Origin: Branchiostoma floridae
Lineage: Eukaryota > Chordata > Leptocardii > Amphioxiformes > Branchiostomatidae
DNA length: 60,000 nt
Direction: 5' to 3'
NCBI RefSeq assembly: GCF_000003815.2
Contig: NC_049986.1
Coordinates: 10,218,369 to 10,278,368 of the forward strand
Part shown: positions 1 through 11,900 of the stretch, in pieces
How positions within the stretch are numbered: the first letter of the stretch is position 1
Layout of the letters: each line of letters starts with the position of its first letter
Notes under the pieces: generated by a model
The model's database searches: none
What the model saw: only the letters and a program-made list of their open reading frames with translations
Told to the model about the DNA's origin: nothing
Made by a program: the position numbers and the translations under genes

Positions 1-60
1 TCTTATAAAAAGCCAAAGACAGTAAACTGACAGACTCTCTGTTGTTGTTTTCCCTCCAAG

Positions 61-1830
61 TTTCTGGTTTGAAGCTGGTGTACCTCTCCTTGGTGCTGAA
101 TGACATTCAGTCAAAATTCAAAATGTACAAAGTTGATAGTCCCGCAATCAAAATGATCAGGCAGGTCATTGTAACCCTTTAAATTATTGTAGCCTAAGGC
201 CACACCAATTCAATTTCTTGGTTCACGGATTTTTTCATAAAAAATATGGAGCGAGAGGGCGAAATAAAAATAAAAATTGTAAAATGGTTGGGGTAAAGGT
301 AAGGTCCAATCCAAAACATATAGGATAAAAAGTTTTAGCTTGAAAAAGTACAAAAACACTATTACTGTACAGTAACAGCACCTGTACCCACACATTAAGG
401 AGCTTATAATATAAAGGCCAATTTGCTACACCAGAAAGTTGGTGAATTGTTTCATTAATGGTGAAAATTTGCTGAGTGGTAATTTTTATTTTCATTTTTT
501 TTTCCAAAAAATAGGAGCGAGCGAATCCGTGAACCAAGAAATTAAATTGGTGTGGCCTAATATACTGTAAATGCATTTAAGTTCGCGGGGATTTAATTTC
601 GCGATAGCGGGAAAAGGGACTTTTCGCAGTGGATTTAAGTTCGCGGTAACACCACAGACTGCAGTCTAATACCATACTAGAAAAATGTTCGCGGTGGTTT
701 TAAGTTTGCGGTAAAATGGTCACCGCAAAACCACGAACATTTCTGCACTTACAGTATTATGTAATAAGTGTCAAGATTCCATTAAATTTATGTTCCATGA
801 AAACATTGGCAGAATCTCTCATACGATTATATTAAAAAATTTCATGCATTATATTTTGATTGACAGCTGTTGCAGGTGTTGCCTGCCTTGTGCACCTGGC
901 GACCAGACCCAGACTCCTCTACCCTACTCTGTACCACCCTGCACGATGCCGCAGGTGACCTCCATCCCAACACTCGAGAAGAAAACAACTTTGTCAACTT
1001 TGTGGAGAACCTGCTTCGGGTACCGTACATCTTTAAATGTTTGCTGTGAAATATTTGAAAATTTTATTTTGCCGCTGCATAATTATTACTGCAGCTGTAC
1101 TGTAGATTAGTGTTGCAACTCTAAACTTAAAATACAGAGGAAAGTACCTACTTTTTCCCTCTACTTCTCTACAACCTCTTGGTCTCGAGCCGAACATGCC
1201 GCCACTGCGCCACGCGGCCCCACTCTAGTAGTACCGATAACAAAAAATGGACCTGATAAAAATCAGCGGACCGGATTTGAGACCGAGTAGAAATTGACCA
1301 GATTACATGTGTATATCGACAAGGGTTTGCACATTTTGGTTCAAGAATATAACAAGAGTACATGTACTTTTAGTTATTTTTACACAGTTTTTTCCACTTA
1401 GGTTACAGTCAAACTTATGTACAGAGTTTGCACGAAGATAGGATTTTAAAACACCAATGGGAGTTGGATACGCCGCCAAATAGATTCCTTAGATAAAACA
1501 AAAACTATTGTAGAAAATTGGACCATCGTTTTGAGCATCACCCATCACAAGTTTTCACAAACAATAAGGTCCAGGTTCAGGTTCAGACCAGGATCCTGAA
1601 CTGTACCTGTACCTGAATGTTCTCTACTTGTGACTGTACAACATCTTCCTTACAGCCGTACAAGCCGCCGTTTGATTTGACTTGCCCGTTCCTCTACACA
1701 CCGCTCCTGTCGGCACCAGACTTCGCGCCCCTCGCAGTATTCCCGTACATCTACCAACACTACGGTCAGGAGCAACATGTTCCCCCCACAACTGCACTGA
1801 AGCTACTACAAGTTGTCTTACAGGACCAAG
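61..1830 (+). CDS. GEMIN4: GEMIN4 (gem-associated protein 4), upstream exon block, gene continues left of window
   Basis: Three exons, 61-164, 867-1019 and 1656-1830, each bounded by AG/GT with phases that join without a frame change. They encode about 143 residues, including LLQVLPALC, TREENNFVNFVENLLR and LLSAPDFAPLAVFPY. These align in order with the region of vertebrate Gemin4 (about 1058 aa in human) just before its WLQ-FPLL-LCQLLD segment. Exon 1656-1830 ends in phase 1, which fits the exon at 19528 (G|GC = Gly, giving DQGSDNHWLQ). Gemin4 is a helical-repeat-like subunit of the SMN complex that assembles Sm cores on snRNAs, in cytoplasm and nuclear gems. The N-terminal half must lie left of position 1. 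Donors at 165 (GTCATT) and 1020 (GTACCG) are non-optimal, so the exon ends are slightly less certain than the family call. The family call rests on remembered vertebrate sequence, not a search. Confidence 0.8.
198..557. mobile_element. 360-bp MITE, PIF/Harbinger-like (TAA target duplication)
   Basis: The two ends are inverted repeats of about 33 bp with one mismatch: left GGCCACACCAATTC..., right ...AAATTGGTGTGGCC. The element is flanked by TAA on both sides (195-197 and 558-560). A 3-bp TWA-type duplication is characteristic of PIF/Harbinger transposons, so the class is inferred. No coding capacity. It lies in a GEMIN4 intron. Confidence 0.8.
563..756. mobile_element. 194-bp MITE with TACTGTAARTGCA ends
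   Basis: Terminal inverted repeats TACTGTAAATGCA (563) and TGCACTTACAGTA (ending 756) differ at one position. The inside carries GC-containing inverted words such as GTTCGCGG and CCGCAAA. A TA at each border suits a TA-duplicating (Tc1/mariner-like) element, which is an inference. A diverged inverted copy lies at about 4973-5159. It sits five bases from the neighbouring MITE. Confidence 0.75.
1186..1615 (+). mobile_element. Diverged copy of the intron-forming repeat family
   Basis: Shares ordered blocks with the reverse complement of 10287-10691: a TACCG start, ACAAAAAATGGACC, GGACCGGA, CAATGGGAGTTG, TTTTGAGCATC, CACAAGTTTTC and GGTCCAGGTTCAGG. The ends are degraded and no target duplication is evident. 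It sits inside the GEMIN4 intron between exons 867-1019 and 1656-1830. A further fragment of the family is at about 3270-3420. Confidence 0.6.
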
Positions 1831-2918
1831 GTAAGTTTTCATCAATGAAGGGTAAACATCCAGGTAGCCCGACAGTGTTATTGGGTTTTGGGATGGGCAG
1901 ACTACTCTCTCTTTGCAGCCAGGGGCTGAAATTGCGTGGAGTTAATATGTTAACAGACGGGCTTGGAGACAACTCTCCATCTTCATGGCTACCTTGTCCC
2001 CCTAATAACCTGGAGGTAAAGGGACTAGGTAGCTACGTAGGTAGGTAACAATATGCAGGGGTGAATAGTAAGGGTCTGTAATGCAAATAATATACATGTA
2101 TACTGTATATATACAGTCACTGTGCCTATTGTGACTCCATTGCCCACCCAAAAAAAGGGCTAGAGTCGGCAGTGTTTTGTAGGGTAGGTCGCCGATGGGG
2201 TAACCCAACAAATTTTTTTCCTAGTTCCGAGCACAGACCACAGCCTGCTAGGTATTCGAACCAAGAAGCTTTATCGTCTTAGTTAACCCTAATATCATGA
2301 GGCCACCTTACACTGAAATTGGTGCTTTATAGAGGGGAACGCATAACCTACTAGTACCGCATTCAAGGCAAAGACTCACACAGAATACCAAATCGGATAT
2401 AGATTATTAATTTTCCTTTGTTCATTGTACAACATTTTTTTCAGTTTACAGATATTTTGCAACCTGCAGCATATATTTGCCCATTTGGAAACTGCTTGGA
2501 CCATGTACAGTATTGTCTAAAACATTTTTTTGTTTGGTAATGAACAAAATTGATGTCATTCACATAATCAAATCAACACGGCCCACACTCTTCCTGGTAA
2601 CACTGGTGCCTGGTGGCGGTCTGCTTCTAGATCACTACATAATCAAGAGCTCTTCAGACCGTTCCTCTTTTGGAACTTTCTGTTGTAAATAAGTCCTCAT
2701 GAGGTATTACTGTGGGAATCAATTAGCTCACAGTCATGAGGTGCTGAAAAAATCCCACAAACAGCTGTATTGAAAGAAGGTAATTACATCTTGCAATTAT
2801 AAAATGATAGCTGACTCCATCTTCAAAGGTCTCTAGGTGTCTTTAGTAATTTTGTTTTAATAAATGTTTTAGAGGCTCTAGCTTATTATTAAACACTGTT
2901 TATGAAGACTGTAAGTTT

Positions 2919-3018
2919 NNNNNNNNNNNNNNNNNNNNNNNNNNNNNNNNNNNNNNNNNNNNNNNNNNNNNNNNNNNNNNNNNNNNNNNNNNNNNNNNNN
3001 NNNNNNNNNNNNNNNNNN
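2919..3018. other. Assembly gap (100 N)
   Basis: A run of exactly 100 N between contigs, inside the large GEMIN4 intron and outside the IL-17 gene. The real size is unknown. Confidence 0.99.
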
Positions 3019-4284
3019 CTTGGGAAGTGCATGCATGACTGTATAGACGTGGGTGGTCGGGAGAAGTCATAACAAGATATTTATCACTTTTATGTGCTTT
3101 TTAGTGCCACCTGCCCATTGAAAGTATAATTCGTGGCTATTAGGTCAAGCTAAGGGAAAGAAAGTCATGGCATAAAACACTGAGCTTTAAAATTAATTGA
3201 AGTTAAGGGTGTTAATTGAACTTATGTGTGGTGGAAAACGGTAATGTTACATCGTCAAAACTGAATTTCCTTGTTGGACCGGTCTGAAAAAAACAGACCT
3301 GAGAAAAATCAGTGGACCGAATTTTGGACCAAGTGGAAAATGATCAGATTATATTGGCAGGGTTTACGCGTTTTGGACTGCTTAGAGAGCTTAGAATGTA
3401 ATAAGAGCAAAGTAGAGTAGAGTTTATATATTTATTAAGATTCTGCAAAATACAGTAGAAGATATGGCGGAACAGGTGTTACTTGTTACCTTACCTTACA
3501 TTACCTAGTCCCATCCTCATGTCTGAGGGTCGGGGACTATGGTAGTATCCAAGGTAGAAACACTTGTTAGAACTAGAAGATGCCTTTTCAAGGCCCCATA
3601 CCTTCATATAGTCATTTCAACTATATAGAAGTTTAACCCATAACATCATATTTCTTTTCTAACACATGACTTTATTCAATCAAATAATGCTCATAGCAAG
3701 TGTTCAAATAATCCTGCATATCAATATCTACATACAGTCATTGTAACTGCAAAATATATTCAAAAATCGTTCGAATTTTTCTCTTGCATTAAATACTGAC
3801 CATTTGCAATAAATTTGTAAAAATCATAATCTATCAATCTTCAATACTCATGGTAAATTTGCTTATTTTCCAGTTTCTCTGCCTTGTGCAAATTGACATA
3901 TTTACAATGAATTGTTATGATATTAAATGTTGATTTGATAAAATGGTTGACGTCCTTTGGGCTCCTCAAAACTAATTTGATAATGCTAGAAAAGAAAGAA
4001 GTAAGAGCCCCCCCAAAAAAGTTGCCGAATCATTATGAAATCTATGTGGTCAGGAAGGTTGAACAAAAGACTGGACACAATACAGAACATAATGTACATT
4101 GTGTATTAGACAATAAATTCATTCTAACTTTTCTTGTAGACTTAAACAAAGTTTTCTTCTATTTTATACAATTCATGGCACATATTTCCTGAATAATTTT
4201 TGTTATGGTTTAACACAAACTGATGTGCATGCAGATATCATCCATATAATTATGATCAAGTCCATGTGGTCTATGTAATGTTAA

Positions 4285-4573
4285 TAAGGGTGGATATACT
4301 GGTTTGCTGGACTTGATACAGTATCAAAGAATCAAACCCAGAAAAAAACTGAGAGTAATGATTCAGAAACAAGTCCAAAATAATCACTTAAAAAAGTTGT
4401 TGCTACTTGTTAGTCACTTACAAAAAAGTCCCAAAAATAGGTGCAACATTCAATTATCAATAATGGTTTAACAAAAACAAACATCTTAATTTGACAAAAT
4501 AAGATTCAGGTCCAAACCTTAAGTAGGTAAACCTTCGGACGTAAACCTGGACGCGAACCAGTATCCACCCCTA
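4285..4573. mobile_element. 289-bp hAT-like MITE with 8-bp target duplication
   Basis: The ends are inverted: TAAGGGTGGATACTGG at the left and CCAGTATCCACCCCTA at the right. It is flanked by a perfect 8-bp duplication AATGTTAA (4277-4284 and 4574-4581). Eight-bp duplications and TAGGG-type ends are typical of hAT elements (established knowledge). It lies just downstream of the IL-17 gene and shares its terminus with the element that forms IL-17 intron 2. Confidence 0.8.
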
Positions 4574-4615
4574 AATGTTAAACAGTGCTGTGTTAGTAGT
4601 CTGTGTAGAAATTGT

Positions 4616-4621
4616 TTTATT
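4616..4621 (-). terminator. Candidate poly(A) signal of the IL-17 gene
   Basis: AATAAA on the minus strand, 217 bp beyond the IL-17 stop codon, with T- and GT-containing sequence around it. This is the first canonical hexamer seen downstream of the stop. Confidence 0.5.
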
Positions 4622-4837
4622 GTGTGATCACACTCACACACACACCTTGGCTTCATTCCGGCTTACATGTCTTTGTGAACATATTATCTCACTTGACACT
4701 GACAGGTAGAAACATTTTTGTCCAGATCTCACGCTGTTCAAACCTTACGTTGCTGTAACAGGTTGGCAGTGTGTTATGGAGTTCACCCCATAGAACTCAA
4801 GCTTTATATTCATGTGCCATATATTTTACCGCTTTTG

Positions 4838-7800
4838 TCAGTCGTACTCGTATTCTTCATAGTCCTCGTAAACATCGTTGTCCTGCATGTCCACGGCCGG
4901 TTCTGGGCGCACGCACGTACAGGCGATCGGCACGTCTTCCCAGTGGAACCTGCAAAAGTTCAAATCAAGTTAGTGTAAATGCAGAAACTTTTGCAGTGGT
5001 TTAATGTTCGTGGTATTCGCGATGGCCATTTCACCGCAAACGTAAAACCACCGCAAACATTTTTCCATGGCAATAAGAGACTACAGTGCATTAAAACCAC
5101 AGTGAGAAATCCCTTTTCCTGCTACTGCAAAATGAAGTCCCCACGAAGTTAAATGTATTGGGCTGACGTCAGAGTTGCGTTGCGCAGTAGAGGGCAAAAA
5201 ATGGGAAGACGATTTGGGTGTGACTTAAAATCCTTGAAAATCCTTCTTTTCCTTGAAAATTTTTGCCCAATCTGGAGACTTTTTGAGTTAGAAGAGACAG
5301 GTAGGGTCTAAGCTTTCCTGTTTGGGTCAAAATTTGTTCAGTTCAGCAGTTCAGCTGGTGTAAGGACAGGTTTTAGTTATAGGGTGCTACTGGTTGTATC
5401 AGGAGGGAAAATGGGTCAAAGGTGAGGTTTCTTTCATAGAGCGAGCTTTTCTCCGAGAATGAGCCAAACAACCCTCTGTTTTCTTTGAATGCTTATAAAC
5501 TAGACCCAAGTGACTTTCTGGTGGAGAAGAATTTTAAAGATTGAACTATGGGTTAGTACTTTTTTGAAGCCTTCATTCAGTGTATTTCAACATGCTTGTC
5601 AATGGGCAGCCCTAACTTCGATGTCTGACCTGTACTGCCCCCCACCCCCATTTTGCATTTGAGGCCTTTTGAACCATATAGCTGTCTCAGATTTGCTGAA
5701 ACCATGTTGCAATATCGTATACAAGAGGTTTTGTCAAGTGTGGACCCAGTTTTGTGCATGAATTTCCCAAAAATGTAGCAAAGCAAAAATGTGATACAGC
5801 ATAAAGTATGTGCACCCATGATATGGAAGCTGTCAGGAATCGATGGTCGACCGACTTTACGTAANNNNNNNNNNNNNNNNNNNNNNNNNNNNNNNNNNNN
5901 NNNNNNNNNNNNNNNNNNNNNNNNNNNNNNNNNNNNNNNNNNNNNNNNNNNNNNNNNNNNNNNNNGGTGTTCACCCCCCCCCCCCCAGCAACACTGAATT
6001 GGATACTTTTTGATCCTATGAGACCCTAAAAAGAGGAGCTATTGCAAATAATACTCCTGAATGTAGTACAGGGCAATACTTGCTGTCCATTAAACAGGAT
6101 TTTGCTGTATGTAGGGACATTTCAGCTGTGTAATGTTGTGTTTTGTGTGTATGTAGTTTGCCAGTTTCATTGAAACAGCATTGTATGAAAACTATTAAAA
6201 AAAGTTGTAAAAAAAGAAAACCCTCTATTGAAAAGTTGCAATTTTACATCAGAGATGTAGAACTGACTATGGTTAGTAGTTATTAAGACTTGATAAGAGA
6301 TAAACACCTATGGATTTTGGAAAAGTCACATGACTTTTGGTACACTACCCCACTGCTTTACATGCCTTATTGCATGGGGTAAGCTGTGGTGCACTGGGTA
6401 TAGATTTGGCTCTAAATTCCCAAGGGAGCAATCAATACAGTTCATCTTTGGGAAACGCTATCGCATCCCCTCCCTGTATCAGCTGGGATAATAATTTTTC
6501 CTCAACTCCCTTATTCGGGTACCCAGTAGGGCTGACGTCAGAGTTGCGTTGCGCAGTAGAGGGCAAAAAATGGGAAGACGATTTGGGTGTGACTTAAAAT
6601 CCTTGAAAATCCTTCTTTTCCTTGAAAATTTTTGCCCAATCTGGAGACTTTTTGAGTTAGAAGAGACAGGTAGGGTCTAAGCTTTCCTGTTTGGGTCAAA
6701 ATTTGTTCAGTTCAGCAGTTCAGCTGGTGTAAGGACAGGTTTTAGTTATAGGGTGCTACTGGTTGTATCAGGAGGGAAAATGGGTCAAAGGTGAGGTTTC
6801 TTTCATAGAGCGAGCTTTTCTCCGAGAATGAGCCAAACAACCCTCTGTTTTCTTTGAATGCTTATAAACTAGACCCAAGTGACTTTCTGGTGGAGAAGAA
6901 TTTTAAAGATTGAACTATGGGTTAGTACTTTTTTGAAGCCTTCATTCAGTGTATTTCAACATGCTTGTCAATGGGCAGCCCTAACTTCGATGTCTGACCT
7001 ATTGACAGTACTGGGCATGAAATGCCAGCAATTTTGTAAAAGTTTTGAATTTTCAATTTTTCAAGTGACCTCTTACCCCAAACTCATCACACTACTCACT
7101 GCAAATCCAATATTCTGTATTCCATCATGTGTCATACTGTTATTGATAGTTTTCAAAAACATTAACTCACAAGTCATGTACTATATGAATTTCATACATG
7201 GAAATCCATTGTGCATGTTTTTTTGCCTATTTGTCTCCTGATGTAACTGAAATTCAAAAGGGTCTGAGTATCACCTAAAAAATTTATAATTTGACTTTTG
7301 GGGACTCTTAAACAAGAATTTATTTGTTTGCTTGTTGGATTACATTTCCATAAACCACCTTTTATGTTGCATAAAACACCTGGTCCAGGTTTGTATTGAA
7401 GAGTACAAGCTGTATATCCAGACAGATTTGGTTTGATTCACTCACATCAGGAAGGACCCTTACTTTTTTTTCTAACTATATATTTCTTCTTCTGGTAATG
7501 TCCAACTGCCCATGAGTCGGCAATGATTCACATGTGGTGGATTCTCTAACGTGCTCGATGTGTGGCATCTATTTAATATCTCTAGCCAAAGCTTTAAGGT
7601 ACTCATTTATAACTGAGTAATGTGAGGAAATTTGTATTAAGTGCCTTTCCCAAGGGCACAACATAGGCGCAATCCAGGGACTCAAACCCAGAACCTCTGG
7701 GCTATGAGCCAAGTACCCTTACTACCATTACACAACATACACCACCTAAAGTTTACGGTTCTTTCCCACAATCTGATTGATGCCCCTTGTTTCCGGGTGA

Positions 7801-8833
7801 GGTCGCGAACCTGGTATATCTGATTGAGACTAATCATGTCCCTTGCTGGAGGCAGTTTTGCATGAATGCCTGCGTTCCCTCCTGTTATTCTCAGAATTCA
7901 CGCCCCCCTCCCCACACTGTAACCTTGTACGCCTGTGACCTGATACTCTGTGTTGTCATAACAGTGTGTAACATGACAAGGCAAAGGTTTATCAAGATTC
8001 AGTCTGGACAAATCTAACTGGGATAAGATATTGTTTAAGCCCTCAAATTACAATTTAGAATACACCACAGTTATCTGAGTCTAGTACATACTACGTAAAT
8101 TTTTACAGTCACTGTGTCTTTTTTTAGACTCTTGTTCTGCAAATTTGTGACACTATGAATTTCCAATGTTACAGTATATTACAGTTAGTACAGAATTGTT
8201 TGTTTACCTATTTGTCTATACTGGTTTGGCTATTCAGCCATGGCTGCCCAACAAGCATGTGGCTATTACACATCAATTGTTTCAATGGTGAACTTAAAGA
8301 TACAAAAAACTCCTTTTCTCTCTAAATCCTTTTCTTAGGAAAGCTGATAAAATAATGTAACATTGATAGGTCCCTTGGGACAAGTTTATACGTAAGAGGG
8401 CTGGTCTTTTATACAAATTGACTTTTTGAATGAACTTTTCCATATCAATTACGATAAAGAAGTTTGTTCGTCACCTGTACGAGAAGAATCCTCGCCAATC
8501 ACAGCGCCCGGTACTGCGGAGCACCTGTATCTTGGTGGTTACCGGCTGACTCTGCATGGTGAAGTCCTCAAACCCGTGGATCAGACATCCGCGACACAGG
8601 CACTCTGCTACGGCTAGCTCTGTACGGTAAACAACATGTCAGAAACTTTGCACATTTGTCAAATACACCATTGTACCAACTGCCAAATGAACATATGTAA
8701 TAAGTAAACTTAGTTTGAACAATTAAAAGGAGGTTTGAAAAAGATTTTTAAACCTCCTTGGTTTGACTTTTTGACCCATTATATAGCACTTGATCTGTAC
8801 AATGCTTTTCAAAAACTGAAATTGTGTGTGTGT

Positions 8834-8917
<84 letters not shown>

Positions 8918-11900
8918 GAGTGAGAGAGAGAGCATGTGCCGTACATGTCACTTGGCCTGTGATTAAGGCATCAAAGCTCAAACCACTGACTTTGATGAAT
9001 GTCTTTCAAGTACATGTCATTTGTACTACTCAGGCTATAGATAATGTCATCAAACCCCTTTGGCAGGTAGTGCTAATTCAGCTTCACAGATGCGTGGCAG
9101 CAGCTGGTTATATCACACTGAAACACTTGTCACACCTAACTTTTGTACTAACCAGCACAGATGCCCTTAATGCTCTTGTTGATAACAAATTCCACTTTAC
9201 AATAGTTCTGGAAAAATCTTGTTTTTTCTTGTTACATGTTCTGACAGTGCAGATATAGGTGGTCTTTGTGTGAAGATTACCTGAAACCTTAGGTTTTTAA
9301 TCATCTACATTGTAAGTTATCAGCAATGACAAAGCGGTAACAATGCCTCCTTGTCTGCCAATCATGTTTATGTAACATAAAACGTTGTTAAATGGTACAT
9401 AAACAGTGAGATATGGACTTAATGTATATGACATGAACTAAAGTATTAAATTTATAGAGCTGTCTCTAGACCTTTGAACCACGGCCACCGCTTAAACATA
9501 CCCTCTGCTTGATTACAGATATCCGTTTCTACAGTTTGAACTGTCAACGATGCCTGAGGGTGTGAATGGGGAATACATGTGCCAACATAATGCATTCCTT
9601 TAAGGGTCGATGGAGCTTGTTAAGTGCTACATGTCATACTTGGTTATCTGTGCTCAAGGAAGTCATCGTTTTTCCAGTTTTGCTTTGGGAGCAGAATGGA
9701 TGTAGAAGAAGTCATTCAAAAAGGTGTTGAACAGATTTTACATTTTCAAGACCTCACCTTAAGAAAACATTGTCAAATTTTCGCCCTTAGCAGCAATTGT
9801 CTTGCAACTGCAGCTTACATTTAGATTGCACATTCTAGTTTATTATCTAAAATGGAGGTAGCATTTATCAAGTTCATCCAGCACATATTATCTGTCTAAT
9901 AAAAAGATAACATTTGTACGTTGCTTTTTTCCGTACATGTAAGTCTTGAAATATGCACCCGGTCTGTTGTTTTATGTCACAATTTTGGGATGAACTCTCT
10001 TGTAACAGTGAAGTTATCACACAGTGCATCATCTAGTTAAGAACTCTGTACATTTGTGTCCACTATGAACTCAAGACATGGCAAACACCTCCTTCCCCCC
10101 TATTTCAAAATCAAGTCCCTACAAATTTAAACGTAAGTGAATTTGCGGTACCTACCATCGGGAAATCTCTTGGGGTCGTAGTCTATCCTGTAGTTCCATG
10201 GACTGGAAGACCTGTGATGTACGTCCGTGCTCTTGGTGTACGCCTTGCACGGGTTACGGTGCCTGGTGGCGTTCTTCACCTGATGGTAGGGGTGGGTACC
10301 GATACAGAAAATTAAGGTCCAGTTCAGGTCCAGAGGATCAAGTCCAGGTGCGGACCTGAACCTGAATCGGTATGCGAAAACTTGTGGCTGGACGATACTC
10401 AAAACAATGGTCCATTTAGCTACAAACTTTAAGAAATATATTCAACTCCCACTGCCGTTTTAAAATCTTACAAGGCCAACTGCCTCTGTAAAATTGACTG
10501 TAAAACTTGGTGGAAATGACTTTAAACTCTACTCTACTTCTCTCATGGTATTTTCTTAGACCAGTAAGCCCCAAACGTATGAATGCCTGATCATATGATA
10601 TACTTCATTTTCCAATCAGTCCAACATCCAACACCAAACTTTTTCAGGTCCGTTTTTTCCGGACCGGTTGGTCCAATGATAAAAAACGGTACCTGATGGC
10701 GTATCTTCTGCAGCGGCCTGATGAACGGACTCTCCTTGTAACCGTTGAAGAAGCGTAACTTCCTGCGGAGAGCGCTCCTGGGCGGGTCACGACACTCCTT
10801 CTTCTTCCCGCGCCGATGCCGCCCCTCTGACCCGGGAAGTCCGTGAAGCTCAAGCAAGAGCAACGCAAGGATGGAGAATACTGTGATGGCCTGAAAAAAG
10901 GGTTCAAGTGTGCGTCAAATACAATTCAATCTCAATCTAAACATGATAAAACCGGAGATTTACTTCCAAACGTCACTAGAATGATGCTTCAGTGACACTG
11001 AAGTGGCACTGAAGACTTAGAGGAGTGATGGATGTCAGTCAAAACTTCTGGAAGTAAATCTCTGTTTTTTATCCAGTTGTACCTGGATGTCTTCAATGTA
11101 GAAACTTGAATGTGCAATGATGGTGAAATGATTACATTGGACAGATGGAGATGTGTATTGCCATTGGTTTAGCCAGCATCACACCATTGACAGCAACTTT
11201 GGCTGGATTGCTGAAAGGTTGTAAAGGTCTTAAATCATCAGTGGGATGTCAAGCCTTTTTTTCTGTGCCATAAAGTAATGTCATGTTGGATGAGCCTGAT
11301 TACCTGCGAAACTGGAACTGTGGGAAGTTATTGAGAGGACATTCAAATTCCATATTGCAACCAAAATGTAATCAAAAGTTGTTTATCTGTGTATCTGTAT
11401 GTCTGTAAACAAACTCCATAAAATGTATTTAGCTCATGCGGCAGGGAGTAGATGGTGTACATTGTAGGTTTGGGCCCCCTGATGGCTTGTTTGGAATTGC
11501 AGGGGCCATTTATAGACTCATGATTTCCTGCAGGGTAATGCCGGTTGAACCGGTTGATTACATTACAGGGTTGTCTCATGGACGAGTCCTTCCGTCCTCG
11601 GGCTGAGATTTGCTTGTATACAGACTAAGACAAATTTTCACCCATCGGATTACTACCGGGTTTGCGTGTAAGAAGCCCCGGTAGTAATCGGATAGTTACC
11701 CAGGCTATAAAATGACAGATTTAACAAGGAAAATTAAAAACATGGGCTCCCATTAACAATCAGTGGGACAGAAGAAAATTTAATGCCGGGGACAGCTCTG
11801 TTTCATTTTGCAGGTGCAGGTGCCAATTGTTTATACCCGTGAGGTGGCAAGGTCAGCCCACTGAATCACCCCTTCGTGTTGCCCCAACAGAAAAAAAAGA

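Noticed and set aside
1617-2048. 143-codon open frame as a stand-alone protein
   Set aside because: Only 1656-1830 is exon (GEMIN4). The rest runs past an AAG|GTAAG donor into intron sequence.
4718-4978. 86- and 77-codon plus-strand frames
   Set aside because: Antisense shadows of IL-17 exon 5 (4949-4838), whose minus-strand translation has the CTCV motif.
8735-9258. Cys/Val or Thr/His repeat proteins
   Set aside because: Translations of the (GT)n microsatellite.
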